Positions 1 through 7,175 of a stretch of DNA of 9,818 nt are shown here, piece after piece. Under the pieces are notes generated by a model. That model searched no databases. It saw only the letters and a list, made by a program, of their open reading frames with translations, and was not told where the DNA came from. Position 1 is the stretch's first letter. Each line of letters starts with the position of its first letter. The translations under genes and the position numbers were made by a program. The DNA comes from PHAA01 sp964584415 (lineage in GTDB: Bacteria > Bacillota > Syntrophomonadia > Syntrophomonadales > Syntrophomonadaceae): assembly GCA_964584415.1 (NCBI GenBank), contig CAZOZX010000073.1, forward strand, positions 1 to 9,818, written 5' to 3'.

Positions 1-249
1 AATTTCTGGCTGCCTTTTTATAGTGTCCGGGAATGAGTCTACTTATTTGAACTGTGGTTTTTTTATTAACCTGATGGCTTCTGCAAGACCATAGACTTTC
101 ATCCATGCCTCCATCACCTCATTCAACATTATATCACTAAACATCAGGTGATTAACCGGGACTTATTTCGACCTAATACTTTAAAAAGGGCAGGAAATTA
201 TACTCCCGGCATCGAAGTCCTTCCATTAATCGGCTAAGGAGGTAAATCT
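1..249. other. Left-edge non-coding stretch, no convincing gene
   Basis: This stretch holds no supported gene. The only notable open frame is a 33-codon minus-strand frame at 43-144 that begins with ATG, lacks an upstream Shine-Dalgarno and is preceded by an in-frame stop. It could be a degraded coding remnant or chance. A TATACT hexamer at 199-204 lies about 50 bp upstream of the first gene, but I see no good -35 element 16-18 bp before it. The right end carries the AAGGAGGT ribosome binding site (236-243) of the zinc-ribbon gene. Confidence 0.5.
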
Positions 250-1533
250 ATGACTGTGCAAATATGCCCTATCTGCGCCAGGGAGATGGAAGATTCCGAC
301 CGTTTTTGTTCAGCCTGCGGAAACGAACTCCAGGCAGCCGCCCGGGTATGCGCAAAATGTCACCAGCCTAATCCTGAGGAAGCCCATTTCTGCATGGCCT
401 GCGGAGATGATCTGGCCGCCCAGGAAATAGCCGCGGCAGCAACAGCCGTTCAAGAGATACACCACCTGGCCAATACTGCGGTAGTCCCCTTTAATCCAAT
501 TGAAGAAACCTATACCTCTAAGGCTCCAACCACAACTAAGCAAATCAATAAGAAAGGCGTGGTTTGGCTGGGGACCATATTGGTAATATTGGCCGGATTA
601 ATAGGATCCTTTTATTATCTGAGCTACCAAAATACTCAAAAGTTTTTGCATAGCAGTGCAGAATTAGCAAATCAAATCACGGCCTCTAACCAACTGCTTT
701 CAGAGCAGCTTTCTGCTCCAATAACGACCCAGACTATTGCATCCCTACAGCAAATTCTGCCGGGGTATAAGGAAAACCTGGAAAAAACCGCGGCTGATTG
801 GGCATCCCTAAGTAGTCCTAATCAATACCAGTCTCAGCATGATAGCCTGCATGCACTGGCACAAATACAAACAGATATCCTAACCCAAGTCCCGGCCATA
901 CTGTCCAATCCTCTGGCAAATGAAACTGACACTAAGGTGGCCGCTCTGCGCGAAAATATTGCCCAGGCCCAGAATATCACCAGTAATTTGGAACTCCCCG
1001 GGGTTGCACTAGCCGGTTTCGATCAGCTAACCGGAGTGGCCGATCAATTATCTGCTTACTCGGTTCAGCAACGCCAAATATACCAGGAAAAAATAGCCCG
1101 TTTGAATGCCTTAAATACCTATTTCCAGCAGATGGACTTGATTATCCATAAGAATAATGACGCTAAGACCGGGTTGGGTTCGATGCTGGATAAGATAAGG
1201 AGCGGGGAGTATGCCTGGCAGGATTATTTCAGCTTAATTGACCGTGCCAAGGCAACCAGGGAAGGGCTACGGACCCAGGTCAACAAGCTGTCAACCCCGG
1301 CTGGGGCGGAGGAATTTACGGCGGAATTGAGCAGGTTGCTTTCTCTATCGATAAATTACTGTGACATTATGAAAGCTGGAGCCACCTTGGAAAGCAAGGC
1401 CAGCTACGATGCCGCCAACCAGAAATATATTGAAGCGCAGACTCTGAATGATCAGATTCAAGGTCAATATACTAATTTTATTAACGACTACGAAATAGGC
1501 AAAACAACTTTATCTAGTATTAATTATCTCTAA
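250..1533 (+). CDS. Double zinc-ribbon, single-pass membrane protein with long helical exterior
   Basis: The 427-residue product has two zinc ribbons of identical spacing at its N-terminus. The first uses Cys6, Cys9, Cys20 and Cys23, and the second Cys34, Cys37, Cys48 and Cys51, each being CxxC-10-CxxC. A linker rich in Ala, Thr and Pro leads to one hydrophobic segment at about residues 103-125. There is no signal peptide, so the ribbons should lie in the cytoplasm. The remaining 300 residues, outside the cell, are rich in Gln, Ala, Leu and Asn and look helical or coiled-coil with no enzyme motif. The ATG is fixed by AAGGAGGT 6 nt upstream. The zinc-ribbon/membrane-anchor design is known in many Firmicutes proteins of unknown role; the ribbons may bind protein or nucleic acid. 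It is followed 46 bp later by the CapA-like gene in the same direction, so cotranscription is possible. No specific function can be assigned. Confidence 0.88.
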   Translation: MTVQICPICAREMEDSDRFCSACGNELQAAARVCAKCHQPNPEEAHFCMACGDDLAAQEIAAAATAVQEIHHLANTAVVPFNPIEETYTSKAPTTTKQINKKGVVWLGTILVILAGLIGSFYYLSYQNTQKFLHSSAELANQITASNQLLSEQLSAPITTQTIASLQQILPGYKENLEKTAADWASLSSPNQYQSQHDSLHALAQIQTDILTQVPAILSNPLANETDTKVAALRENIAQAQNITSNLELPGVALAGFDQLTGVADQLSAYSVQQRQIYQEKIARLNALNTYFQQMDLIIHKNNDAKTGLGSMLDKIRSGEYAWQDYFSLIDRAKATREGLRTQVNKLSTPAGAEEFTAELSRLLSLSINYCDIMKAGATLESKASYDAANQKYIEAQTLNDQIQGQYTNFINDYEIGKTTLSSINYL

Positions 1534-1579
1534 TAACTATAGTCTGTGCGAATATCCGAAAAATTGAGGTGATAATTAC

Positions 1580-2731
1580 ATGAGTGTCAGCATTTGCATA
1601 GGCGGCGATTTAGGTCCAACCGAAAGTAATAGAGGATATTTCGAGAATGGAGATATCGAAAACCTGGTTGGCCCTGAGTTACTCCATTGCCTGGCCAATG
1701 CAGATTTTCGAGTCTTTAACCTGGAAATGCCTCTGACTGACGAACTTGATCCCATATCGAAGTGGGGCCCCAATTTACACGCCCCCTTGGCAACTGTAAT
1801 TGGAATAAAAGCGCTTAATCCTTCTTGTTTAGGTTTGGCTAACAATCATATACTGGACCAGGGTGAGCAAGGTCTGCTGTCGACCATTACTGTGTTGGAT
1901 GAGAATAATATCGCCCACGTAGGTGCCGGCAAGAATTTAGCAGTAGCTCAAGCGCCTCTGATTCTCACCAAAGATATGAAAAAAATAGGCATATATGCCT
2001 GCGCCGAGCATGAATTCAGTATTGCTACGCCAATAAATGCCGGTGCCAATCCTTTTGATCCCTTGGAAAGTCTCGATCATATTCATATGTTAAAGCGTCA
2101 GTGCGACTATCTGGTGGTACTATACCATGGGGGTAAAGAACACTACCGCTATCCCAGTCCCTATTTACAGAAGGTTTGCCGAAAAATCTGCGACAAAGGT
2201 GCCGATATGGTGGTATGCCAGCACAGTCATTGCATTGGATGTGAAGAAAAATACCACCGCAGTACCATAGTATATGGCCAAGGCAATTTTATTTTTGATC
2301 GGTCGGATAACGTTTACCGGGATACTAGTCTAATTATCAGGATTGAACTAAATGAGGCTAACCTTAAAATTGAATATGTTCCGGTAGTTAAAAACAAAAA
2401 TACTATCGCTAAAGCCGATCCTAAACAATCTGACGAAATCTTAAATGCTTTTTACGAACGTTCAAGTCAAATCTTGCAACCTGATTTTGTGGATAAACAC
2501 TATCAGGAATATGCCCGGGACAGATTCAATAAATATATTAACGTATTAATAGGTGATTCCCTGTTTATGCGGGTGCTTAAAAAATTACTGCGAGATAAAC
2601 TGCCTCGTAACCTCTATTCTCAACAAAGCTGGCTTGGTTGGGAAAATTATATTATGGCTGAAGCCCATAGAGAACTTCTGGAAACAGGACTAAGACTCCA
2701 AAACTCCAATACCTCCAAAAAACCTATTTAG
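1580..2731 (+). CDS. CapA family protein (poly-gamma-glutamate/capsule synthesis type, metallophosphoesterase-like fold)
   Basis: The 383-residue product carries the ordered motifs of the CapA/PgsA family (PGA_cap): GGDLGP at 8-13, NLEMPLTD at 47-54, LANNHILDQG at 86-95, LYHGGKE at 181-187, CQHSH at 213-217 and YGQGNFIFD at 232-240. The Asp, Asn and His residues in these motifs match the presumed metal site of this calcineurin-like fold. Family members take part in making or anchoring capsular poly-gamma-glutamate or other surface polymers, but many have untested roles. Unlike PgsA of Bacillus, it has no N-terminal membrane anchor or signal peptide, so a cytoplasmic location is likely. The C-terminal 130 residues outside the core motifs are basic and unassigned. 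The start has GAGGTGAT 6 nt upstream. The flippase gene begins 10 bp after its stop, which supports a joint role in surface glycan or polymer export. No other PGA synthesis genes (pgsB, pgsC) are in view. Confidence 0.9.
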   Translation: MSVSICIGGDLGPTESNRGYFENGDIENLVGPELLHCLANADFRVFNLEMPLTDELDPISKWGPNLHAPLATVIGIKALNPSCLGLANNHILDQGEQGLLSTITVLDENNIAHVGAGKNLAVAQAPLILTKDMKKIGIYACAEHEFSIATPINAGANPFDPLESLDHIHMLKRQCDYLVVLYHGGKEHYRYPSPYLQKVCRKICDKGADMVVCQHSHCIGCEEKYHRSTIVYGQGNFIFDRSDNVYRDTSLIIRIELNEANLKIEYVPVVKNKNTIAKADPKQSDEILNAFYERSSQILQPDFVDKHYQEYARDRFNKYINVLIGDSLFMRVLKKLLRDKLPRNLYSQQSWLGWENYIMAEAHRELLETGLRLQNSNTSKKPI

Positions 2732-2741
2732 GAATGATTGT

Positions 2742-4202
2742 GTGACGAATAAAGAACTTAACCGAAAGGTCAGTAATGCCGCCAAATGGTCTACCGTAAC
2801 TGAAATAGCTTCCAAGTTTGTTACCCCGGTTACTACCATGATTTTGGCCAGATTACTTGCTCCGGATGCATTTGGGGTTGTGGCTACTGTCACAATGATC
2901 GTCAGTTTTGCAGACATGTTAACCAATGCTGGATTTCAGAAGTACCTGGTTCAGCATGAGTTTGTGGATGCCAGGCATAAGACCCAGAGCACCAATGTGG
3001 CATTCTGGTCAAATTTGGTCATGTCTCTAATCCTTTGGGCAATCATCATATTTTTCAACGATCCCCTGGCCAGAATGGTAGGAAATCCCGGTCTCGGGTT
3101 CGTTCTGGTGATAGCCGCGATACAGCTTCCAATAACCTCCTTTTCCAGTATTCAGATGGCGCTTTACCGGCGTGACTTTGACTTCAAAACTTTGTTTTTA
3201 ATAAGAATTATCGGCATCTGCGTCCCATTTGTCGTCACCATCCCGTTAGCTCTACTGGGTTGGAGTTATTGGTCGCTGATAATAGGCAGTATTAGCGGTC
3301 AAGTGATGAATGCACTTATATTAACCGTCAAGTCATCATGGAAACCATCTTTTACCTACAGTTTTGATCTACTGCAAGAAATGTTTTCTTACAGCTCCTG
3401 GTCTCTGATCGAAGCCATTTCTATCTGGTTCACCGGATGGATAGACATCTTTATAATCGGTAGTTACCTAAGCACATACAACCTGGGATTATATAGAACA
3501 TCATTAACAACGGTAAATGGAATCCTGGGAATTGTAACGGCAGCAACAACCCCGGTATTATTTTCTGCCTTATCTAGACTGCAACACGACGATACAGCTT
3601 TTAATGTAATGTTCTTTCGGATTCAAAAAATCGTAGCCTATTTTATTTTTCCCATGGGCGCTGGTTTGTATCTTTACAGCGATTTAGCAACCAAATTATT
3701 ACTGGGAAAGCAATGGGCCGAAGCGAGTGGTGTCATTGGTATATGGGCGGTTACTTCTGCGATTATGATCGTCCTAGCACAATTCTCCAGCGAAACTTAC
3801 AGAGCTAAAGGTTACCCCCGATTATCCTTCTGGGCACAAATTTTACACCTTATCGTACTGGTACCAACCTGTATATTCAGTGTCAGATATGGTTTTTGGG
3901 TCTTGGTTTATGCACGGGCTATGATTCGGTTTCAGTTCATCATTGTCCATATGATACTCATGAAATACGCCATTAAGTTCCCGGTTGCCAGGATTTTTCC
4001 CAACATCGCCAAGCCAACAGTATTTACCCTAGTAATGTGCGTGATCGGATTTGGATTACAGCAGATTTCCAAATCTGTCGCCTGGAGTTTCACTTCTATT
4101 GGAATCTGCATTCTGTTTTATTTTGCCATGTTGCAACTTTTTGCCCGGGACGATGCCACCATAGTAACCAGCACCATCCTTAATAAAAGAAAGTTTGATT
4201 AG
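2742..4202 (+). CDS. Polysaccharide flippase, Wzx/TuaB-like (MOP superfamily)
   Basis: This 486-residue, very hydrophobic protein has an estimated 12-14 membrane helices. Its N-terminus, with a short basic segment followed by ILARLLAPDAFGVVA (34-48) and NAGFQKYLVQ (62-71), is characteristic of the Wzx/WzxC/TuaB branch of the MOP exporter superfamily. These proteins flip lipid-linked oligosaccharides or teichuronic acid repeat units across the cytoplasmic membrane. A second half-repeat (SYLSTYNLGLYR at 241-252) resembles the first, as expected for the duplicated MOP fold. The start is GTG at 2742, because the nearby ATG at 2735 leads straight to a stop. Its ribosome binding site is weak (AGGAATGA, 2730-2737), so translation may be coupled to the CapA gene 10 bp upstream. 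No glycosyltransferase or polymerase is visible beside it, so its substrate is unknown. This base composition looks more AT-rich than the region after 5260. Confidence 0.93.
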   Translation: MTNKELNRKVSNAAKWSTVTEIASKFVTPVTTMILARLLAPDAFGVVATVTMIVSFADMLTNAGFQKYLVQHEFVDARHKTQSTNVAFWSNLVMSLILWAIIIFFNDPLARMVGNPGLGFVLVIAAIQLPITSFSSIQMALYRRDFDFKTLFLIRIIGICVPFVVTIPLALLGWSYWSLIIGSISGQVMNALILTVKSSWKPSFTYSFDLLQEMFSYSSWSLIEAISIWFTGWIDIFIIGSYLSTYNLGLYRTSLTTVNGILGIVTAATTPVLFSALSRLQHDDTAFNVMFFRIQKIVAYFIFPMGAGLYLYSDLATKLLLGKQWAEASGVIGIWAVTSAIMIVLAQFSSETYRAKGYPRLSFWAQILHLIVLVPTCIFSVRYGFWVLVYARAMIRFQFIIVHMILMKYAIKFPVARIFPNIAKPTVFTLVMCVIGFGLQQISKSVAWSFTSIGICILFYFAMLQLFARDDATIVTSTILNKRKFD

Positions 4203-4328
4203 TCAATTTTTGGACTCTGAATTGTAAAAGATGGAGATAGTCTAGTACTCATAGTGGATTAAATTAAGAATTTCGACTAGTCAGTTCGCTCTGATTGTTT
4301 TACTGCTGAAAACATCGCTTACAATTTT
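4203..4328. other. Convergent intergenic region, no clear terminator
   Basis: The 126 bases lie between the 3' ends of the flippase and the HAD gene. The sequence contains an 8-bp inverted repeat, AATTGTAA at 4220-4227 and TTACAATT at 4319-4326, plus GTTTT/AAAAC arms at about 4297-4313 and a GACTAGTC palindrome. None forms a GC-rich hairpin followed by a T-run, so a standard intrinsic terminator cannot be called on either strand. Confidence 0.4.
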
Positions 4329-4802
4329 CTAATCCCGCAGGGTAGCGATTAAACGGATGGGGTCGAGGATCAAATCCAGAGCGTCAATGATATTGGTGAC
4401 AACAATGTCAGCATTGCGAATGGCCTCAAAACAAGCCCCCTCCCCGCCGATAACCGCAACGGACAAGATGGCAGCTTTCAGCATCAGCCGGTCATTAAAG
4501 CCATTGCCAATCGCCATGGTCTCTTCCGGTCCAATGGTATTCAGGTAATCGAACTTATCCGGTCCCCCGCTGCCCGATCCCACCTTGTAATACGTTACTC
4601 CCAGTTCCTCAGCTATCTGGGCACCCCGGCCGCGCGTATCAGAGGTCAGCAGGATCACCTGCAGCTTCTCCTTGAGCGGTTCTATCCGGGATGCAACCCC
4701 CGGGATCAAATTTCCATCCAGGGTCAGGGTCCCGTTCAAATCCAGCAATAGATTTTTAATTTCGAGATGCATATCTCGGCCTGGTATAGACACTTTAATC
4801 AT
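4329..4802 (-). CDS. HAD-superfamily protein, soluble P-type-ATPase-like (COG4087-like)
   Basis: The 157-residue protein keeps all four HAD motifs: motif I DLNGT at 21-25, motif II LLTSD at 51-55, motif III Lys83 in PDKFDY, and motif IV GNGFND at 99-104. There is no cap domain, and the core resembles the phosphorylation domain of P-type ATPases. Two positions differ from canonical phosphatases: the acid/base Asp of DxDGT is Asn23, and the first Asp of GDGxND is Asn100. To my knowledge both Asn residues are typical of the small soluble P-type-ATPase-like family, whose substrate is unknown. The first ATG is preceded by GGAAGAGGG with about 8 nt spacing, which supports it over Met11. A promoter candidate lies at 4877-4906. 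It ends facing the flippase gene and is not part of that operon. Confidence 0.88.
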   Translation of the reverse strand: MIKVSIPGRDMHLEIKNLLLDLNGTLTLDGNLIPGVASRIEPLKEKLQVILLTSDTRGRGAQIAEELGVTYYKVGSGSGGPDKFDYLNTIGPEETMAIGNGFNDRLMLKAAILSVAVIGGEGACFEAIRNADIVVTNIIDALDLILDPIRLIATLRD

Positions 4803-4876
4803 TTGATAAACCCTCTTCCCGCCAATCTATAAAACCTGCGTAAATTCAAAAAGTAGGCTTGCCTATCTCCTGGTTA

Positions 4877-4906
4877 AATATAGCACGCCGTTTAGTGAAT
4901 ATTCAA
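4877..4906 (-). promoter_or_regulatory. Candidate promoter for the HAD gene
   Basis: On the minus strand, TTGAAT (4901-4906) and TATATT (4877-4882) are separated by 18 bp. They match the sigma-A consensus at 4 and 5 of 6 bases. The element lies about 75 bp upstream of the HAD start. The 10-bp palindrome TGAATATTCA (4896-4905) overlaps the -35 hexamer and could be an operator, but AT-rich palindromes of this length arise easily by chance. Confidence 0.4.
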
Positions 4907-4980
4907 ACCGGGACATCCACCGTTATAGGAAACAAGTCATTTTTATTTTCATCCTTTACGAAAAATAGGGAACAATTAAA

Positions 4981-5014
4981 TTAGCAGATTTTTATTTTTA
5001 AATTAACCTGCTGA
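4981..5014. promoter_or_regulatory. Inverted repeat directly upstream of the DUF2892 ribosome binding site
   Basis: TTAGCAG (4981-4987) and CTGCTGA (5008-5014) can pair over 7 bp with one G-U pair, leaving a 20-nt, very AT-rich loop. The right arm ends 2 nt before the AGGGAGGT ribosome binding site. It could be a regulator half-site pair or an RNA stem that affects translation. It is not a typical terminator or known riboswitch. Confidence 0.3.
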
Positions 5015-5031
5015 TTAGGGAGGTATAATCC

Positions 5032-5208
5032 ATGAATTTAAGCTTGCAACGTAACCTGGGCAACCTTGACCGCATGGTAAGAATCTTAATTGGCCTGATC
5101 GCGATTTATCTGGCTTTCTTCAGTAGTATTGTGATGGGTAAATGGGCCGTATCCATACTGGCGGTCTTTGGTACGTTTATGATTGTGGAAGGATGGCTGG
5201 GTTATTGA
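5032..5208 (+). CDS. DUF2892 small membrane protein (YgaP-like transmembrane domain)
   Basis: This short gene encodes 58 residues. The N-terminal signature RNLGNLDRMVRILIG (7-21) followed by two hydrophobic segments (about 17-34 and 38-56) and the end EGWLGY is that of the DUF2892 family, which matches the membrane domain of the E. coli rhodanese YgaP. Family members usually span the membrane as a two-helix hairpin and are often found beside sulfur or redox genes. There is no rhodanese domain here. The length of about 60 residues is normal for the stand-alone form. The start is well defined: AGGGAGGT at 5017-5024 lies 7 nt before ATG. It is monocistronic, divergent from the HAD gene and convergent with the nitroreductase gene, so its partner is unclear. 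The function is unknown. Confidence 0.87.
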   Translation: MNLSLQRNLGNLDRMVRILIGLIAIYLAFFSSIVMGKWAVSILAVFGTFMIVEGWLGY

Positions 5209-5221
5209 ATTGTCTATGCTT

Positions 5222-5242
5222 GGTTGGGTTGGTCAACCTACC
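5222..5242. terminator. Weak hairpin between convergent genes
   Basis: GG(T)TGGGTT and AACCTACC can form an eight-pair stem with one bulged T, one G-U pair and a GGTC loop. It sits between the stops of the DUF2892 gene and the nitroreductase gene, where a bidirectional terminator would be expected. There is no T-run after it on either strand, so it may only protect 3' ends. Confidence 0.25.
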
Positions 5243-5259
5243 ACGGAGAGTCTTAAGAT

Positions 5260-6171
5260 TTACCAATGATCAACCTTGGCCAGGCGCCTCCGCAGGGCTT
5301 TGCGGAATTTAAAACGGGGGTAGCCGAAGATAACCACAATACCCGGTTGATTCTTCATCGGCAGGCGATATTTCTGTTTAATCGCTTTATTGTATTTAAT
5401 AAAATAAGCGGGAGTACCGATCATACAGCTGCCCAGCCCTATCGCTTCAGCCGCCAGCATGGCGTAAGTTGCAGCAATTAGCGGATCAGCCGGATCTGAA
5501 TAAGGCGAGGTGTGAAAGTACATCGCCAAGGGCGCATTATAGAGAAGATAGTCTCGGCCTCGCCCACTCTCTTCGATAAATATCCCGACCGCCGGGCGTA
5601 TGAAAGACTCCACCGATTCCACATACTCGCGGCCAAAAAAAGGACGCAATACTGTGTTGACCAGCGGCGAAAAGAACCAGCGCGATTTTTTTATTACTCC
5701 GATAACATCTGACGCAAATTCCTGTACTTTGGCGGGCGTATCCAGGACCAAAATCTCTACATCGCTGGGCGGCAAACCCATAGGAGCAGTGCAAACTGCA
5801 TCGATGATCTGGGCTACCTTTTCCGGCTCGACCAATTGGTCCCTGAAGTTACGAACGCTGCGGCGGGACAATAGCAGATTATAGAATTGCTGGTAGCTGG
5901 CCCGGTCCGCCTGATCCGGGATGGGTGTGACGTCATCGGGTCCCAAATCCCGGCCGTTGATTTGAATGCAATCCTGGGGACAGATGCACATACAGTGTCC
6001 ACAGCCAACGCACCCAAAAAAACGCGGCTGATCAATTTCCAAACTACCATCGCTCATTACCAGGGGAGCACCCTTGCAAACCTCAGCACAAATACCGCAA
6101 TTGGTACAAAGCTCAGTATCAAGGGTTATTTCCGCGGCTTTATTCGCCCGGCCGGTTTTTATCGCCATCAT
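5260..6171 (-). CDS. Ferredoxin-nitroreductase fusion (two [4Fe-4S] + FMN domain)
   Basis: The 303-residue protein has a bacterial-type ferredoxin domain at its N-terminus. One cluster motif is Cys22, Cys25, Cys28 and Cys32, and the other is Cys54, Cys57, Cys60 and Cys64 followed by Pro65. From about residue 93 it continues as a nitroreductase domain with the phosphate-binding SRRSVRNFR motif (102-110) and GLGSCMIG (245-252) near the end. Such fusions are frequent in anaerobes and are thought to pass electrons from ferredoxin clusters to FMN; the physiological substrate is seldom known. The predicted location is the cytoplasm. Two ATGs lie in tandem (6171 and 6168), and AAGGGAGT just upstream serves either. 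The gene follows the VWA gene by 65 bp on the same strand, so it may be the third gene of the moxR operon and a client of that pair; this is an inference. Confidence 0.93.
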   Translation of the reverse strand: MMAIKTGRANKAAEITLDTELCTNCGICAEVCKGAPLVMSDGSLEIDQPRFFGCVGCGHCMCICPQDCIQINGRDLGPDDVTPIPDQADRASYQQFYNLLLSRRSVRNFRDQLVEPEKVAQIIDAVCTAPMGLPPSDVEILVLDTPAKVQEFASDVIGVIKKSRWFFSPLVNTVLRPFFGREYVESVESFIRPAVGIFIEESGRGRDYLLYNAPLAMYFHTSPYSDPADPLIAATYAMLAAEAIGLGSCMIGTPAYFIKYNKAIKQKYRLPMKNQPGIVVIFGYPRFKFRKALRRRLAKVDHW

Positions 6172-6209
6172 TTACACTCCCTTTATCACAAAATTGAGCG
6201 CCCATCTTT

Positions 6210-6222
6210 CCTGCTTAGCAGG
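6210..6222. repeat. Short perfect hairpin in the VWA-nitroreductase gap
   Basis: CCTGC-TTA-GCAGG forms a 5-bp GC-rich stem with a 3-nt loop. It stands 15 nt after the VWA stop on the minus strand and has no T-run after it. It may be an RNA-processing or weak attenuation point that separates expression of the nitroreductase from moxR and the VWA gene. It is too weak to call a terminator. Confidence 0.3.
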
Positions 6223-6236
6223 TTTCCGACTATGAT

Positions 6237-7175
6237 TTATTGTAAAAGCTGCTTTAACGCCGATGCTACATCATATATGGTTTCGGTGTAAAACATTCGG
6301 TCAACCACGGTTTTGAAGCGGGAAATGGTTTCCTGGTAATAATAGTCGTCCAGGTCCCGGGCCCGAGGGTCAGGATTGAAAAGATAAAGACGCTTGACCC
6401 GGCGGCGCAGGTTATCGAGCGGTCCCAGGGCAAAAAACTTTTCATAAAGCATGCAGTCGCTCAGGATAATAACCACCGTTTGGGAAGTCAATAGATGAGA
6501 GTAGCCCTTGCGCAGCTGAGCTAGAGGCCTCCACATCTCGGTGCCGCCAAAGTTCCACTGCGGCAATCGGCAAATCTGATTAAGGAATACCTCGAAATCG
6601 CGATGCAGGTAAGGGGTTGCATATTCCAGCTGGTTGCCGAATATGAACACCTCAAAACTGCGTAGTTCCTTTTGCAGGGCATATAGAAACTGCAGCATCA
6701 TTTTGGAGGCGCTGATCATCGATGAAGAGGTGTCGAGGATTAGAACCACCCGTGGTTTGGCCGGCTTGTTCATGCGCCACTGCAGTTTTAAAAGGGCCCC
6801 CTGGTTATGCATATTGTGGTGAATGGTAGCCCTGACATCCAAAGCCTTTCGTTTGGTACCAGACTTGCGGCGCCTGGATATAGGGGTAACCAGTTTCTTG
6901 ATTAAACGTCCGGCTTCCCGAGATTCCTCTAAGTCTAATTTCTCAGGCACCCAGTCACTGGTCTTGGAACCTGCGGCTCCTGGTGTCAAATTGTGGCTGC
7001 TGCCTTCAGCTAATTGGATCTCAAAATCCTTCTCGCCCGGCCCCTCATCACCATCAAAAGGGCCTGCCCCTTCTTCGCGGCTGGTTGGTTTGGGGCGCAG
7101 TTGATAACGTTTCCCCCCGCGCAGGTATTTCCGGCAGCGGTAGATAATAAAAGCCGCTAAATCACGCCCAGCCAT
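6237..7175 (-). CDS. VWA domain protein, CoxE-like
   Basis: The 312-residue protein has a charged, probably disordered N-terminal part (about 20-80), a basic stretch RRRKSGTKRK (101-110) and a von Willebrand A domain from about residue 140. The metal-ion-dependent adhesion site is complete: DTSSS (Asp148, Ser150, Ser152), Thr212 in FGGTEM and Asp240 in ILSDC. The segment just before it (LDVRATIHH, 112-120) is the typical lead-in of CoxE-like proteins (PF05762). CoxE works with the MoxR ATPase CoxD in maturing the CO dehydrogenase active site, but similar pairs serve other enzymes. No cox structural gene is visible here. Its start lies inside the moxR 3' end (19-nt overlap), and its ribosome binding site AAGGGA is within moxR codons, implying translational coupling and a fixed ratio. 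It lacks membrane segments. Confidence 0.92.
   Translation of the reverse strand: MAGRDLAAFIIYRCRKYLRGGKRYQLRPKPTSREEGAGPFDGDEGPGEKDFEIQLAEGSSHNLTPGAAGSKTSDWVPEKLDLEESREAGRLIKKLVTPISRRRKSGTKRKALDVRATIHHNMHNQGALLKLQWRMNKPAKPRVVLILDTSSSMISASKMMLQFLYALQKELRSFEVFIFGNQLEYATPYLHRDFEVFLNQICRLPQWNFGGTEMWRPLAQLRKGYSHLLTSQTVVIILSDCMLYEKFFALGPLDNLRRRVKRLYLFNPDPRARDLDDYYYQETISRFKTVVDRMFYTETIYDVASALKQLLQ

Noticed and set aside
4220..4326. AATTGTAA/TTACAATT inverted repeat as insertion ends
   Set aside because: Only 8 AT-rich bases, 91 bp apart, with no coding sequence or target duplication between; chance is likely.
5600..5884. 94-codon plus-strand open frame opposite the nitroreductase
   Set aside because: Shadow of the real minus-strand gene; composition is not protein-like and no motif is present.
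5887..6291. 134-codon plus-strand open frame
   Set aside because: It lies opposite the nitroreductase and VWA ends, has no ribosome binding site, and the minus-strand products have unmistakable cysteine and domain motifs.
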